Origin: CAWDZK01 sp963807005
GTDB lineage: Bacteria; Actinomycetota; Actinomycetes; JACCUZ01
NCBI GenBank assembly: GCA_963807005.1
Contig: CAWDZK010000006.1
Span: 682,001 to 746,000, forward strand
Direction of reading: 5' to 3'
Length of the DNA stretch: 64,000 nt
A program made the position numbers and the translations under genes. The notes under the pieces are model-generated. The model did not search any database. It was not told the origin of the DNA and saw only the letters and a list, made by a program, of their open reading frames with translations. Shown in pieces: positions 44,901-54,354 of this stretch; within the stretch, counting starts at the first letter, position 1, and each line of letters begins with the position of its first letter.

Positions 44901-46297
44901 AGCAGCGCGACGAGCTCGTCCACCCTGGCCCGCACCTGAGCCGGCTCGACCCCCACCAGGAGGGGGCCGCTCTCGTCCGGTCGCAGGTGCGGCAGCCAGC
45001 GGACCCACTCCCAGTCGCGGGACGGCTCGGCCGTGAGCACCACCATCGACGTCCACCGCGGGCTGTGCCAGCCCGCCACCTGGGCGACGAGGCTCCGGGC
45101 CAGTGGCAGCCGCCGGGACCGCCCGCCGGCGAGCCCGAGCACCCCGGCCTCGACCAGGGAGACGGTCACCGGGGCCTCGGTCATCTCCGGGTGCTCGACC
45201 CGGTCGAGCCCCCCGGGCGCCGACGGATCTCGCAGCTCGACCTGCGAGGCCACCGTGCCGAGGCCCAGCCGCAGCTCGAGGGCGTCGTCGTCGGTGCGGC
45301 GGCGTTCCCAGAGCCGCGGCCTGGGCCCGGTCGCGGTGAGCATCAGCTCAGCCGGGCCGGGATGGGTCCGGTGCCGCGCGGCCAGCTCGTCGGCGACGGC
45401 TCGGGCGACGACACTGTCGACGCGGGCGCACTCCTCGACGTACGCCTCGCGCATCGCCCGCGCCGAGCGGTGGCCCCCGCTTCGCTCGGCCACGAACGCA
45501 CCGAGCGCCATCAGCGGCGACAGCAGGACGAACAGCAGGTACGTCGGGGAGCGGGTGATCGCGACCAGCGCGACGCCTGCGACGAGAGGGAGCAGGATCG
45601 CAACGAGGGGGAACCGGGTGCGCTCGCGCTGGGCCGGCTCGGTCGGCCGGGTCGCCCGCAGCGGCGTCGTCGGTGCGCGGTGACGTGGGGGGCGGTTGAC
45701 CTCGAGGTGGCCGTTCCCGTCCGGGTGGCAGGAGACCGGGACCAGCTGTGGCACGACCAGTGCCATCCGGGTGTCGCCCACCCGGAGCAGCTCGCCCGGC
45801 CGCAGCTGTCGGCCCTCGCGGGACAGCCGCTCGCCGTCGACGGAGCTGCCGTTGGTCGAACCCAGGTCGTGGACGGTGGTCCCGCCGCAGCCGCCGGCTC
45901 CGACGCGGAGGACTGCGTGCAGGCGCGAGACGTCCGGGTCGTCGACCCGCACGGTCGCCTCGGCCGCCCGCCCGAGGCCGTGCTCGCCCGGCGCCAGACG
46001 GTGCACGGCGCCGCTGTCGGGGCCGGCAACCACGTGGAGCTCGAGCAGGCCATGCGGCTCGCGGGCGTCGGTCCGGTCGACCGTCAGGACGGCGCCGTCG
46101 AGCAACGGCGGCACCCCCAGGGTCGCGTCGTCCGGCAGCTGATGGGTCCCGGCGAACAGCCGCCCGTCGGTGCGGCCGACCGCTCCGAGCAGCCGGTCGC
46201 GCAGCTCCGACAGCGGAGTGCCCGGCGCCGCGCACACCTCGACCGCGGCCGGGGTCGACGTCCCGACCGGGTCCACCACGGTGAGCACCAGACGCAT
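41972..46297 (-). CDS. FHA-FtsK/SpoIIIE ATPase (EccC/EssC-like)
   Basis: A protein of about 1441 residues. The N-terminal part includes an FHA phosphopeptide-binding domain (SRLHAVLRV, then STNGSSVDGE). Two membrane segments follow (FPLVAILLPLVAGVALVAI and YLLFVLLSPLMALGAFVAE), then three FtsK/SpoIIIE domains. The first P-loop is canonical (GTTGSGKSE, about residue 645); the second and third (GSARSGRST, about 975; GPTGSGRST, about 1270) have Arg for Lys. This is the EccC/EssC layout of type VII secretion, yet no WXG100 or other ESX gene is nearby. I use ATG 46297; GTG 46387 is an alternative. Confidence 0.88.
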   Translation of the reverse strand: MRLVLTVVDPVGTSTPAAVEVCAAPGTPLSELRDRLLGAVGRTDGRLFAGTHQLPDDATLGVPPLLDGAVLTVDRTDAREPHGLLELHVVAGPDSGAVHRLAPGEHGLGRAAEATVRVDDPDVSRLHAVLRVGAGGCGGTTVHDLGSTNGSSVDGERLSREGRQLRPGELLRVGDTRMALVVPQLVPVSCHPDGNGHLEVNRPPRHRAPTTPLRATRPTEPAQRERTRFPLVAILLPLVAGVALVAITRSPTYLLFVLLSPLMALGAFVAERSGGHRSARAMREAYVEECARVDSVVARAVADELAARHRTHPGPAELMLTATGPRPRLWERRRTDDDALELRLGLGTVASQVELRDPSAPGGLDRVEHPEMTEAPVTVSLVEAGVLGLAGGRSRRLPLARSLVAQVAGWHSPRWTSMVVLTAEPSRDWEWVRWLPHLRPDESGPLLVGVEPAQVRARVDELVALLESRRATSATGVDRHWTGPTTVVVLDGAGALRRQPGVARLLDEGPAVGLRFLCLDRDVVSLPVECGATVEVAGVVGTRLRVVAAATTYDDVVADGVSDRWAVRFGRALAPLRDATPDDTDHGLPDSVRLLDLLPFDATDPVALETAWRVSGRDSRVVLGVGPDGEPFVIDLAHDGPHALVAGTTGSGKSELLQTMVAGLAVANRPDEMSFVLVDYKGGAAFQECALLPHTVGIVTDLDGRLTERALQSLGAELRRRETVLNAAGCKDLDDYLRESASGGPPMPRLVLVVDEFATLAEELPDFVGGLVGIAQRGRSLGVHLVLATQRPGGVVSPDIRANTSLRIALRVTDPAESSDVVDVRDAAGISRAHPGRAVVRVGAGAVRSLQSARVGGHETGSTPVRVRVVPWERTGDPGADVAVDAVTGPTDLARLVVASRAAAARLGAEPVASPWLPPLPDVVTVDQLSDLADVTGRAVGAGRVALGVMDLPDEQRRAALTFDLDGGDHLLVTGSARSGRSTVLLTLAAGLAGRHDACDVHLFGLDGGGGALAPLTALPHTGAVVGRDETERGDRLLARLAGELERRQRLLSGCGFGSHEEQRRSVPPADRLPWLVLLADGWEGLVTAYDAIDHGRPVEVLLRLVREGAGAGIRVVLSGDRSALTGRAGSAFRDRLVLRFADPADYGLAGISPRLVPAAMPAGRALVGPEAREVQLAVLDPGASGAGQVRAVEAAGAAARSVPGRQPHPGRLPMRVEALPERVEVAEVEAAAKASEPGPCWALVGVGGDELAPLGVDLDLDGPAFVVAGPTGSGRSTALLTMGGWLLARGREIVVIAHRRSPLRALGDEPGALAVLGASEALELDRLLLERPDLVVLADDAETLHDTPVERPLLGTLRADAPGRAALVLAGSAADLAGQFRGLTVEARRGRTGLLLGALGPVDGDLLGVRTPRTEGRVPGRGLLVVRGHVTPVQVAHSPL

Positions 46298-46490
46298 CCG
46301 GTCATGGTGGCCAACCACGGCCCGGTCGCCGCCTGGCTCGTCCACAGGGAGGTGCGGCGTCGTGGCGGCGTCGTCGTCCACAGCCACCCGTTGTCCACAG
46401 GTGTTGCGGCCAGTGGTTGGGCGGAATGTCCCTCCCCGGCTACCCTCCCCACGGGCGTGGACGGACGCCCGGAACGGGGGGATTCACCAC

Positions 46491-47723
46491 GTGAAGGCGA
46501 TCACGACCGTCGAGGACGAGGTCCGCGAGCTGGTGCGCCGCCGCGGCCTCGACCCGGTGGCCGACCCCGCTGCCGTGCGGCGGCTGGTCGACGAGGTGAT
46601 CTCCGACTACGACGAGCGCAGCGTGGGCGGTCGGCTCCCGCATCTCACCGACCCCCGCGACGCCGCCCGGCAGGTCTTCGACGCGGTGGCCGGGTTCGGT
46701 CCGCTGCAGAAGTACCTCGACGACCCGACCGTCGAGGAGATCTGGGTCAACGAGCCGACCCGGGTCTTCATCGCCCGGCGCGGCGTCCACGAGCTGACCA
46801 CGACCATCCTCACCGGTGACGAGGTCCGCGACCTGGTCGAGAAGATGCTGAAGTCCTCCGGGCGCCGGGTCGACCTGTCCACCCCGTTCGTCGACGCGAT
46901 GCTCCCCGACGGGTCCCGCCTGCACGTCGCCATCCCGGACATCACCCGCCAGCACTGGTCGGTCAACATCCGCAAGTTCGTGGTCCGGGCGACCCACCTC
47001 GAGGACCTCGTCGGGCTCGGCACGCTGTCCGCGCAGGCGGCTGCCTTCCTCGAGGCCGCCGTGTCGTCCGGGCTGAACGTGCTCGTCGCCGGCGGTACCC
47101 AGGCCGGCAAGACGACGCTGCTCAACTGCCTCACCGCGGCGATCCCTTCGCGGGAGCGGGTCGTGACCTGTGAAGAGGTCTTCGAGCTGAAGGTTCCGCT
47201 GCCCGACGTCGTCGCGATGCAGTGCCGACAGCCGAGCCTCGAGGGCACCGGCGAGATCAAGCTCCGTCGTCTCGTCAAGGAAGCGCTGCGGATGCGGCCG
47301 TCCCGCATCATCGTCGGCGAGGTCCGCCAGGAAGAGAGCCTGGACCTGCTGATCGCCCTGAACTCCGGGCTGCCCGGCATGTGCACCATCCACGCCAACT
47401 CCGCCCGTGAAGCCGTGACGAAGATGTGCACCCTGCCGCTGCTCGCGGGGGAGAACGTCGGGCACTCGTTCGTCGTCCCGACCGTGGCCGGCTGCATCGA
47501 CCTGGTCGTGCAGATCGCTACCGAGCGCGACGGAAGGCGCTCGGTCCGGGAGGTCGTCGCCGTCCCGGGGAGGGTCGAGGGCGACGTCGTCGAGACCGCC
47601 GACGTCTTCACCACCCGCGGCGACCAGCTGGTACGCGCCGACGGCTGGCCCCCGCACCAGGAGCGCTTCGAGCGGGCCGGCTTCGACCTGGCGCGGCTGC
47701 TGTCGCCGTACGGGCTGGACTGA
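46491..47723 (+). CDS. tadA: Tad pilus assembly ATPase TadA/CpaF
   Basis: A 410-residue secretion ATPase that powers Flp/Tad pilus polymerisation. The N-terminal domain (FDAVAGFGPLQKYLDDPTVEEIWVNEP) is typical of CpaF. Walker A GGTQAGKTT is at residues 201-209, then an Asp/His box region (RMRPSRIIVGEVRQEESLDLLIALNSG) and GMCTIHANSAREAV. GTG 46491 has a GGGGGGA sequence eight bases before it. Its stop overlaps the tadB start (TGATG). It heads the pilus operon and is divergent from the FHA-FtsK gene. Confidence 0.93.
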   Translation: MKAITTVEDEVRELVRRRGLDPVADPAAVRRLVDEVISDYDERSVGGRLPHLTDPRDAARQVFDAVAGFGPLQKYLDDPTVEEIWVNEPTRVFIARRGVHELTTTILTGDEVRDLVEKMLKSSGRRVDLSTPFVDAMLPDGSRLHVAIPDITRQHWSVNIRKFVVRATHLEDLVGLGTLSAQAAAFLEAAVSSGLNVLVAGGTQAGKTTLLNCLTAAIPSRERVVTCEEVFELKVPLPDVVAMQCRQPSLEGTGEIKLRRLVKEALRMRPSRIIVGEVRQEESLDLLIALNSGLPGMCTIHANSAREAVTKMCTLPLLAGENVGHSFVVPTVAGCIDLVVQIATERDGRRSVREVVAVPGRVEGDVVETADVFTTRGDQLVRADGWPPHQERFERAGFDLARLLSPYGLD

Positions 47724-48580
47724 TGGGCGCGCTGGTCGGCCTGCTGTTCGGGCTCGGGGTCTTCCTGGTCTGGCAGTCGTTCACGCCACCGGCACCGCCA
47801 CGGCCGGACCGGGTGACGCGGCGGGACCGGGTAGCCGACCTGCTGGCCCGGGCCGGCATCGAGTCGGTGACGCCGGGCGCGCTGGTCGCCTCCTGCCTGG
47901 GGGTGGGGCTGTTCGTGCTGGTCGTCATGGTGGTCGTCTCCCGGTCGCCCGCCATCGCCCTCGCCTTCGCCGTGATGGCCTCCTACGGCCCGGTCGCTCT
48001 GGTGCGCTTCCGCGCCCGGCAGCGCCGTGCCGAGCTGCGCGACCTGTGGCCGGAGGTGGTCGACAACCTCGCGTCCGGCGTGCGGGCCGGTCTGTCGTTG
48101 CCCGAGGCACTCACCCAGGTCGGGCTGCGCGGGCCGGAGGAGCTGCGTCGACCCTTCGTCCGGTTCGGCGAGGACTACCGCGCCACCGGCCGGTTCTACG
48201 ACTGCCTCGACCGGCTGAAGGCGGGTCTCGCCGACCCGGTCGGCGATCGCATCGTCGAGTCACTGCGGATGGCCCGCGAGGTCGGTGGCAGCGATCTGGG
48301 CAAGCTGCTGCGGACGCTGTCGGCGTTCCTGCGCGAGGACGCCCGTACCCGGGCCGAGCTGGAGACCCGTCAGGGCTGGACCATCAACGCGGCGCGGCTC
48401 GCCGTCGCCGCACCCTGGATCGTGCTGGGGCTGCTGTCGCTGCGACCCGAGGCGGTCGCCGCCTACAACACCGCAGCGGGTCTCGTCGTGCTCGCGGTGG
48501 GGGGCGCCCTGTGCCTGGTGGCCTACCGGGTGATGGTCCGGATCGGCCGGCTGCCCGAGGAAGAGCGGGTGCTGCGATGA
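47723..48580 (+). CDS. tadB: Tad pilus inner-membrane protein TadB
   Basis: A 285-residue type II secretion F-domain protein that anchors the TadA motor. One or two N-terminal membrane helices (LVGLLFGLGVFLVWQ; LVASCLGVGLFVLVVMVVVS) precede the F domain (LWPEVVDNLASGVRAGLSLPEAL and REVGGSDLGKLLRTLSAFLRED). Two C-terminal helices complete it. It starts within the tadA stop and ends overlapping an 11-codon mini-ORF that precedes tadC. Confidence 0.9.
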   Translation: MGALVGLLFGLGVFLVWQSFTPPAPPRPDRVTRRDRVADLLARAGIESVTPGALVASCLGVGLFVLVVMVVVSRSPAIALAFAVMASYGPVALVRFRARQRRAELRDLWPEVVDNLASGVRAGLSLPEALTQVGLRGPEELRRPFVRFGEDYRATGRFYDCLDRLKAGLADPVGDRIVESLRMAREVGGSDLGKLLRTLSAFLREDARTRAELETRQGWTINAARLAVAAPWIVLGLLSLRPEAVAAYNTAAGLVVLAVGGALCLVAYRVMVRIGRLPEEERVLR

Positions 48581-48612
48581 CCCCGACCGTCCCGACGACG
48601 GGCACGTCATGA
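48577..48612 (+). other. 11-codon mini-ORF coupling tadB to tadC
   Basis: ATG 48577 overlaps the tadB stop (ATGA) and encodes MTPTVPTTGTS before a TGA that overlaps the ATG of tadC at 48609 (ATGA again). It may be translated only to hand ribosomes from tadB to tadC; no function for the peptide is evident. Confidence 0.4.
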
Positions 48613-49544
48613 ACGCGGCCCTGGCCGGCGCCGGCCTCGGTCTGCTCGCGGGCGGCGGTCTGGCCCTGGCGGTCTCGCGCGTCCCCGCGCTGCGTCGGCC
48701 CTCTCTCGACGACCGGTTGGCGCCGTACCTGCGCGACAGCGCCCGACCGTCGCGGCTGCTGGCGACCCAGCGGGCGCTGACGCCCTTCCCGACCCTGGAG
48801 CGGATCGTCGGGCCGTTCGTCAGCGACGCCGCGCGGCTCATCGAGCGGGTGCTCGGCGGTGCGGCGTCCGCGCGGCACCGGCTGGAGCAGGCCGGGCGTG
48901 GGATGACTCTGGAGGAGTTCCGGGCCGAGCAGGTCCTGTGGGGTGGTGGGGGACTGGTGGCCGGGCTGGCGCTGAGCCTGTTCGTCACCGCGCACTCCGG
49001 GTTCCGCCCGGTCCCGCTGCTGTTCCTCTGCCTGCTCTGCACGGTGTCCGGTGTGCTGGTCCGGGACCGGTGGCTGTCCCGCGAGGTCGCCACCCGCGAG
49101 GAGCGGATGATGGCGGAGTTCCCGACCATCGCCGAGCTGCTCGCCCTGGCGGTCGCCGCGGGCGAGGGTGCCGTCGGCGCGCTGGAGCGGGTCACCAGCA
49201 TCAGCCAGGGCGAGCTCGCCCGCGAGCTGTCCCGGTCGCTGGCCGACGCTCGTGCCGGGGCCTCGCTGGTGGTGGCACTGCAAGGAATCGCTGCACGGAC
49301 CAGCCTGCCGCCCCTCGCCCGGTTCGTCGACGGCGTCGCCATCGCGGTCGAGCGTGGCACCCCCCTGGCAGAGGTGCTCCGTGCCCAGGCAGTCGACGTC
49401 AGGGAGGCAGGCAAGCGCGCCCTGCTCGAGGCCGGCGGGAAGAAGGAGATCGCGATGATGGTCCCCGTCGTCTTCCTCGTCCTGCCGGTCACGGTGCTCT
49501 TCGCGCTCTTCCCGGGATTCTTCGGGTTCAGCTTTGCGACCTGA
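48609..49544 (+). CDS. tadC: Tad pilus inner-membrane protein TadC
   Basis: A 311-residue partner of TadB with a type II secretion F domain. N-terminal and central helices (LAGAGLGLLAGGGLALAV; GGGGLVAGLALSLFV; PLLFLCLLCTVSGVLV) precede FPTIAELLALAVAAGEGAVGALERV and the closing helix MVPVVFLVLPVTVLFALFPGFF. The ATG at 48609 is entered through the mini-ORF overlap. It is third in the pilus operon. Confidence 0.9.
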   Translation: MNAALAGAGLGLLAGGGLALAVSRVPALRRPSLDDRLAPYLRDSARPSRLLATQRALTPFPTLERIVGPFVSDAARLIERVLGGAASARHRLEQAGRGMTLEEFRAEQVLWGGGGLVAGLALSLFVTAHSGFRPVPLLFLCLLCTVSGVLVRDRWLSREVATREERMMAEFPTIAELLALAVAAGEGAVGALERVTSISQGELARELSRSLADARAGASLVVALQGIAARTSLPPLARFVDGVAIAVERGTPLAEVLRAQAVDVREAGKRALLEAGGKKEIAMMVPVVFLVLPVTVLFALFPGFFGFSFAT

Positions 49545-49650
49545 GCCGAGGAAGGGCGACGCGCACTGGGTGAGCCGCGATCGAACGACTTCCGACCGAG
49601 CGGTCGGGGACACAGGACCGGCTGCGGCCGGCACGAGGGAGAGGCACGAC

Positions 49651-49896
49651 ATGCAGCAGATCCGGGCGGTCGCGATGCGGCCCGTCACGACAGCGAACCG
49701 GGTGATGGAGACGGTCGCCCTGCGCGCCTACACCCGCGTGGCCCTCGGCGGACGTGACCGTGGCGACGTCCCGGGATGGGTGCTCGTGACGATCATGACC
49801 GCCGGGCTCGTCACCGCCCTCTGGCTGGTCGCCGACGACAAGCTCAAGCAGATCTTCAACGACGCCCTGGACGGCGTCGTGGGCAACGCGCCTTAG
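49651..49896 (+). CDS. Flp-type pilin / small pilus subunit
   Basis: An 81-residue protein with a charged leader ending DRGDVPGW and a hydrophobic helix VLVTIMTAGLVTALWLV, the form of class IVb (Flp) pilins, in which prepilin peptidase cuts after a Gly and the helix builds the fibre. ATG 49651 has GAGGGAGAGG upstream. It lies between tadC and the TadE-like genes, as in other actinobacterial loci. The prepilin peptidase is not in the window. Confidence 0.82.
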   Translation: MQQIRAVAMRPVTTANRVMETVALRAYTRVALGGRDRGDVPGWVLVTIMTAGLVTALWLVADDKLKQIFNDALDGVVGNAP

Positions 49897-49924
49897 CAGC
49901 AACGCTGCCGGAGGTTCTCCCACC

Positions 49925-50309
49925 ATGGCTCCCGACCGGGGCGACCAAGGGTCCGCGATCGTCGAGTTCACCCTCGTCGGCGTGCTGCTCACCGTCCTGT
50001 TCCTGGCCCTGCTCCAGCTCGGCCTGGCGCTGCACGTGCGCAACACGCTGCTGGCCTCTGCGGCCGAGGGGGCACGCTACGGCGCCAATGCCGACCGTGA
50101 GCCGTCCCAGGGTGCCGCGCTCACCCGGCAGCTGATCCGCGACGTCACTGGCCGACCGGTTCGCCGATGGCGTCACAGCGGGCACCGAGACCGTCGGTGG
50201 GTTCCAGACCGTCTACGTCGAGGTGCGCACCACGCTGCCGGTCGTCGGCCTGCTCGGTCCGACCCGCGGCCTCTCGGTCCGCGGCCACGCCCTGGAGGAG
50301 AACCAGTGA
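49925..50309 (+). pseudogene. TadE-like minor pilin gene with a one-base frameshift
   Basis: The ATG frame encodes the standard TadE N-terminus GSAIVEFTLVGVLLTVLFLALLQL and reaches ALTRQLIRD, then at about 50143-50150 becomes meaningless. Removing one base (reading GACTCACTGGCC) restores SLADRFADGVTAGTETVGGF, then YVEVRTTLPVVGLLG and HALEENQ, ending at TGA 50307. A single inserted base is the simplest explanation, either a true mutation or a sequencing error. If real, the pilus operon lacks one TadE-type subunit. Confidence 0.78.
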
Positions 50310-50324
50310 GCCGCCGGCCACGGG

Positions 50325-50801
50325 GTGGCTGCCGCCCTAGTCCGCCGCTGCGGGCGACCGTCCGCTGTTGCAGATGACGGCAACGCGATCGTGGAGTTCG
50401 TCTACCTGGCCCTGCTCCTGATGCTCCCGCTGGTCTATGTGCTGCTCACGGTGTTCCGGGTGCAGGCGGCGGCCTTCGCCGTGTCGAGCGCGGCCCGCGA
50501 GGCCGGCCGGGTCTACGCCACGTCCGACAGTCTCGACGCCGCTCCGGTCCGCTCCTTCGAGGCGGCCAGCATCGTGATGGCCGACAGCCGGCTGGAGCTG
50601 GACCCGTCGCAGCTGGAGATCGTCTGCTCCCCGAGCCCGTGCCGGCTGCAGCCGGGCTCTCAGGTGAGGGTCGTCATGACCTACCAGGTCGCGTTGCCCC
50701 TGGTCCCGCGGTTCTTCAGCGATCGCGCGCCGGCTTCGGTTCGGGTCAGCAGCCGGCACCTCGAGGTCGTCGACCGCTTTCAGGCGGGGCCGAGCCCGTG
50801 A
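50325..50801 (+). CDS. TadE-like pilus assembly protein
   Basis: A 158-residue membrane-anchored pseudopilin: DDGNAIVEFVYLALLLMLPLVYVLLTVFRVQAAAFAV is the typical TadE segment, followed by a secreted domain with one Cys pair (VCSPSPCRLQPG). GTG 50325 is used, but it has a poor ribosome-binding site. The GTG at 50306, overlapping the previous stop, would be the classical coupled start and is out of frame by one base, with a TAG after ten codons. A second indel in the GGGG run at 50321-50324 is therefore possible. Confidence 0.75.
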   Translation: MAAALVRRCGRPSAVADDGNAIVEFVYLALLLMLPLVYVLLTVFRVQAAAFAVSSAAREAGRVYATSDSLDAAPVRSFEAASIVMADSRLELDPSQLEIVCSPSPCRLQPGSQVRVVMTYQVALPLVPRFFSDRAPASVRVSSRHLEVVDRFQAGPSP

Positions 50802-51262
50802 CGCGGCTTCGACAGCTGCGCCGCTGCGCCGGCGACGACGACGGTCAGCTGATCCTGCTCATCCTGGTCTACACAGTCATCGCCGGGCTGCTCGTCACCG
50901 TCGTGGTCGACGTGTCGAAGGTCTACCTGTACCGGCGGTCGCTCGTGGCCGCCGCCGACGGTGCCGCGCTGAGTGCGGCCAACCAGCCCGACCTGGCGGC
51001 CGTCTACGACGGCGCGGACACGACCCTCCCGCTCAGCCGGACCGGGACCCGGGCAGCGGTGGAGCAGTACGTCAGCGACGCCGAGCTGGCCCAGCGGTTC
51101 CCGGACTTCGGCGTCGCCGCCGTCGACACCGACGGCGTCACCGTCACCGTGACGTTCCACGCCACCGTCCCGATGCCGTTCGGCAACCTGGTGACCGCCC
51201 GGTTCGCCGGCGGCTACCCGGTGCGCGCCACCGCCCGGGCCCGCTCCCCGCTCGTCCCCTGA
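50798..51262 (+). CDS. TadE/TadG-like secreted pilus protein (Rv3654c-like)
   Basis: A 154-residue protein starting at GTG 50798 over the previous stop (GTGA). One N-terminal membrane helix (ILLILVYTVIAGLLVTVVVDV) precedes KVYLYRRSLVAAADGAALSAANQ, the TadE/TadG helicase-secretion neighbourhood pattern that in actinobacteria is often annotated as a pilus-assembly TadE/G-like protein. The rest forms a small extracellular beta domain. It is the last gene of the Tad operon before a long palindrome. Confidence 0.75.
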   Translation: MTRLRQLRRCAGDDDGQLILLILVYTVIAGLLVTVVVDVSKVYLYRRSLVAAADGAALSAANQPDLAAVYDGADTTLPLSRTGTRAAVEQYVSDAELAQRFPDFGVAAVDTDGVTVTVTFHATVPMPFGNLVTARFAGGYPVRATARARSPLVP

Positions 51263-51275
51263 GCCCCCCCATCCC

Positions 51276-51330
51276 GCGGATCTTGAGACGACGCGCCGGG
51301 TTGACGACGGCGCGTCGTCTCAAGATCCGC
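51276..51330. repeat. Long perfect palindrome (22-bp arms)
   Basis: Arms 51276-51297 and 51309-51330 are perfectly complementary over 22 bases, with an 11-nt loop; the arm begins GCGGATCTTGAGACGACG. It lies 13 bases after the end of the Tad operon and about 80 bases before the DUF1800 gene. It can act as a terminator, but the arms are far longer than needed. Confidence 0.85.
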
Positions 51331-51411
51331 AGGTGTGGGTGCTCAAGTCCGGCACCCGGCGCGGTCGATGCAACCAGGGACGGGTATCCTCCTCCGAACG
51401 TCAGGCCCACC

Positions 51412-52952
<1,541 letters not shown>

Positions 52953-52956
<4 letters not shown>

Positions 52957-54257
52957 CGCCGCGCGACCCGCTCCCGGACGACGTCGGCGCTGCCTGCTCG
53001 TGCGGGCACGTGGAGCCCGAGGGCCTGAGCCGGCGCCGCCTGCTCGGTGCCGCGGGAGCGGCGGTGGCGCTGGGCGTCGTCGGCGGCCTGGTGCGCGACA
53101 CCTCCGCGACCCGGCTGGCCTTCGCCGGCACGGCGTACACCGGCGACGTGCTGGTGGTCCTGTCGCTGCGCGGCGGCTTCGACGGGCTGTCCGCCGTCGT
53201 CCCGGCCGCCGACCCGGCCTACGCCGCCGCCCGTCCCGGCATCGGGGTCCCGGCCGCACAGCTGCTCCAGCTGGACGCGACCTTCGGCCTGCACCCGGCG
53301 CTGGCCCCGCTCAAGCCGTTCTGGGACGCCGGCACGTTCGGCGTCGTGCACGCCGTCGGGCAGCCGAACCCGACCCGGTCGCACTTCCAGGCGATGGAGG
53401 AGATGGAGCGGGCCGCACCGGGGGCCAGCGTCCGCACCGGCTGGCTGGACCGGGTCAGCTCGGCGCAGGGCACCGGGGGCGCGTTCGCCACCGTCGGCGT
53501 CGGCGCCGACGCCAACCAGCAGGCCCTGGTCGGGCCGGCGCCCGAGCTGCTCATCGGGTCCCTCAAGGACTTCTCGCTCTCCGGCGGCAAGGACGCCGCG
53601 GAGCGGGCCCGGTGGACCACCGCGCTGGCCGCGATGCACCGCGGGGCGCGCTCGTCGGTTGCGACGCCGGCCCGGCGGACGCTCGGCGCCCTCGGCGTCG
53701 CCGCCGCGCTGCGGGAGGCCGACTACACGCCCTCCGGCGGGGCCGACTACCCCAACGGCGACCTCGGCGACGCGCTTCGCGACGTGGCCAAGCTGATCAA
53801 GGCCGGCGTGGGGCTGCGGGTGGCCACCGTCGACTTCGGTGACTGGGACATGCACCAGGGTCTGGGGCGGGTCAGCGGGGGCTGGATGACCCGCCAGCTC
53901 ACCGAGCTCGGTGAGGCGCTGGCCGCCTTCGCGACCGACCTCGGACCGGCGATGGCCGGAGTGAACCTCGTGACGCTGTCGGAGTTCGGCCGTCGGGTGC
54001 AGGAGAACGCCTCCGGCGGGCTGGACCACGGCCACGGCAACGCGATGCTGCTGCTCGGCGGTGGCGTGGTCGGCGGCCGGGTGCACGGCCAGTGGCGCGG
54101 GCTGGCCCCGGCGGACCTCGACGCCGGCGACCTACCCGCGGCCAACGACTACCGCCTCGTGCTCGCCGAGATCCTGGAGCGACGCTGCGGTGTCGCGGCC
54201 TCTGCGGTCTTCCCCGGGCTCGGCAGCGGCCGTCTCGGTCTGGCGCGCTCCCGCTAG
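52953..54257 (+). CDS. DUF1501 family protein, Tat-exported
   Basis: A 434-residue secreted protein with a Tat signal (SRRRLLGAAGAAVALGVVGG) preceded by a Cys-containing leader (ACSCGHVE). The DUF1501 domain belongs to the alkaline phosphatase/sulfatase-like fold: VVLSLRGGFDGLSAVVP, PNPTRSHFQAMEEME, TVDFGDWDMHQG, and EFGRRVQENASGGLDHGHGNAM, the last with conserved D and H residues that may bind metal. It overlaps the DUF1800 stop by four bases. A strong hairpin follows at 54279. Substrate unknown. Confidence 0.85.
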
Positions 54258-54278
54258 TCCCCGCCTCGCCAAGACCGA

Positions 54279-54313
54279 AGAGCGGTCGTGACGCAGGGCG
54301 CTACGACCGCTCT
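54279..54313. terminator. Bidirectional hairpin between DUF1501 and NlpC/P60 genes
   Basis: A perfect 11-bp stem AGAGCGGTCGT / ACGACCGCTCT (54279-54289 and 54303-54313) with a 13-nt loop lies between the two convergent genes. Confidence 0.75.
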
Positions 54314-54354
54314 CCGATGTTCGCCACACCGCATCCGCGGCGGCGCGGTCAGGG

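Noticed and set aside
46339..46399. Cluster of TCCACA motifs with one TTGTCCACA, resembling DnaA boxes
   Set aside because: Only one site fits the actinobacterial DnaA consensus, and the others lie in or near coding codons. There is no dnaA/dnaN context, so no origin is called.
42401..46819. Long plus-strand open frame across the FHA-FtsK gene
   Set aside because: Antisense shadow of a clear multi-domain gene. The translation is rich in R/G/P/A with no motifs.
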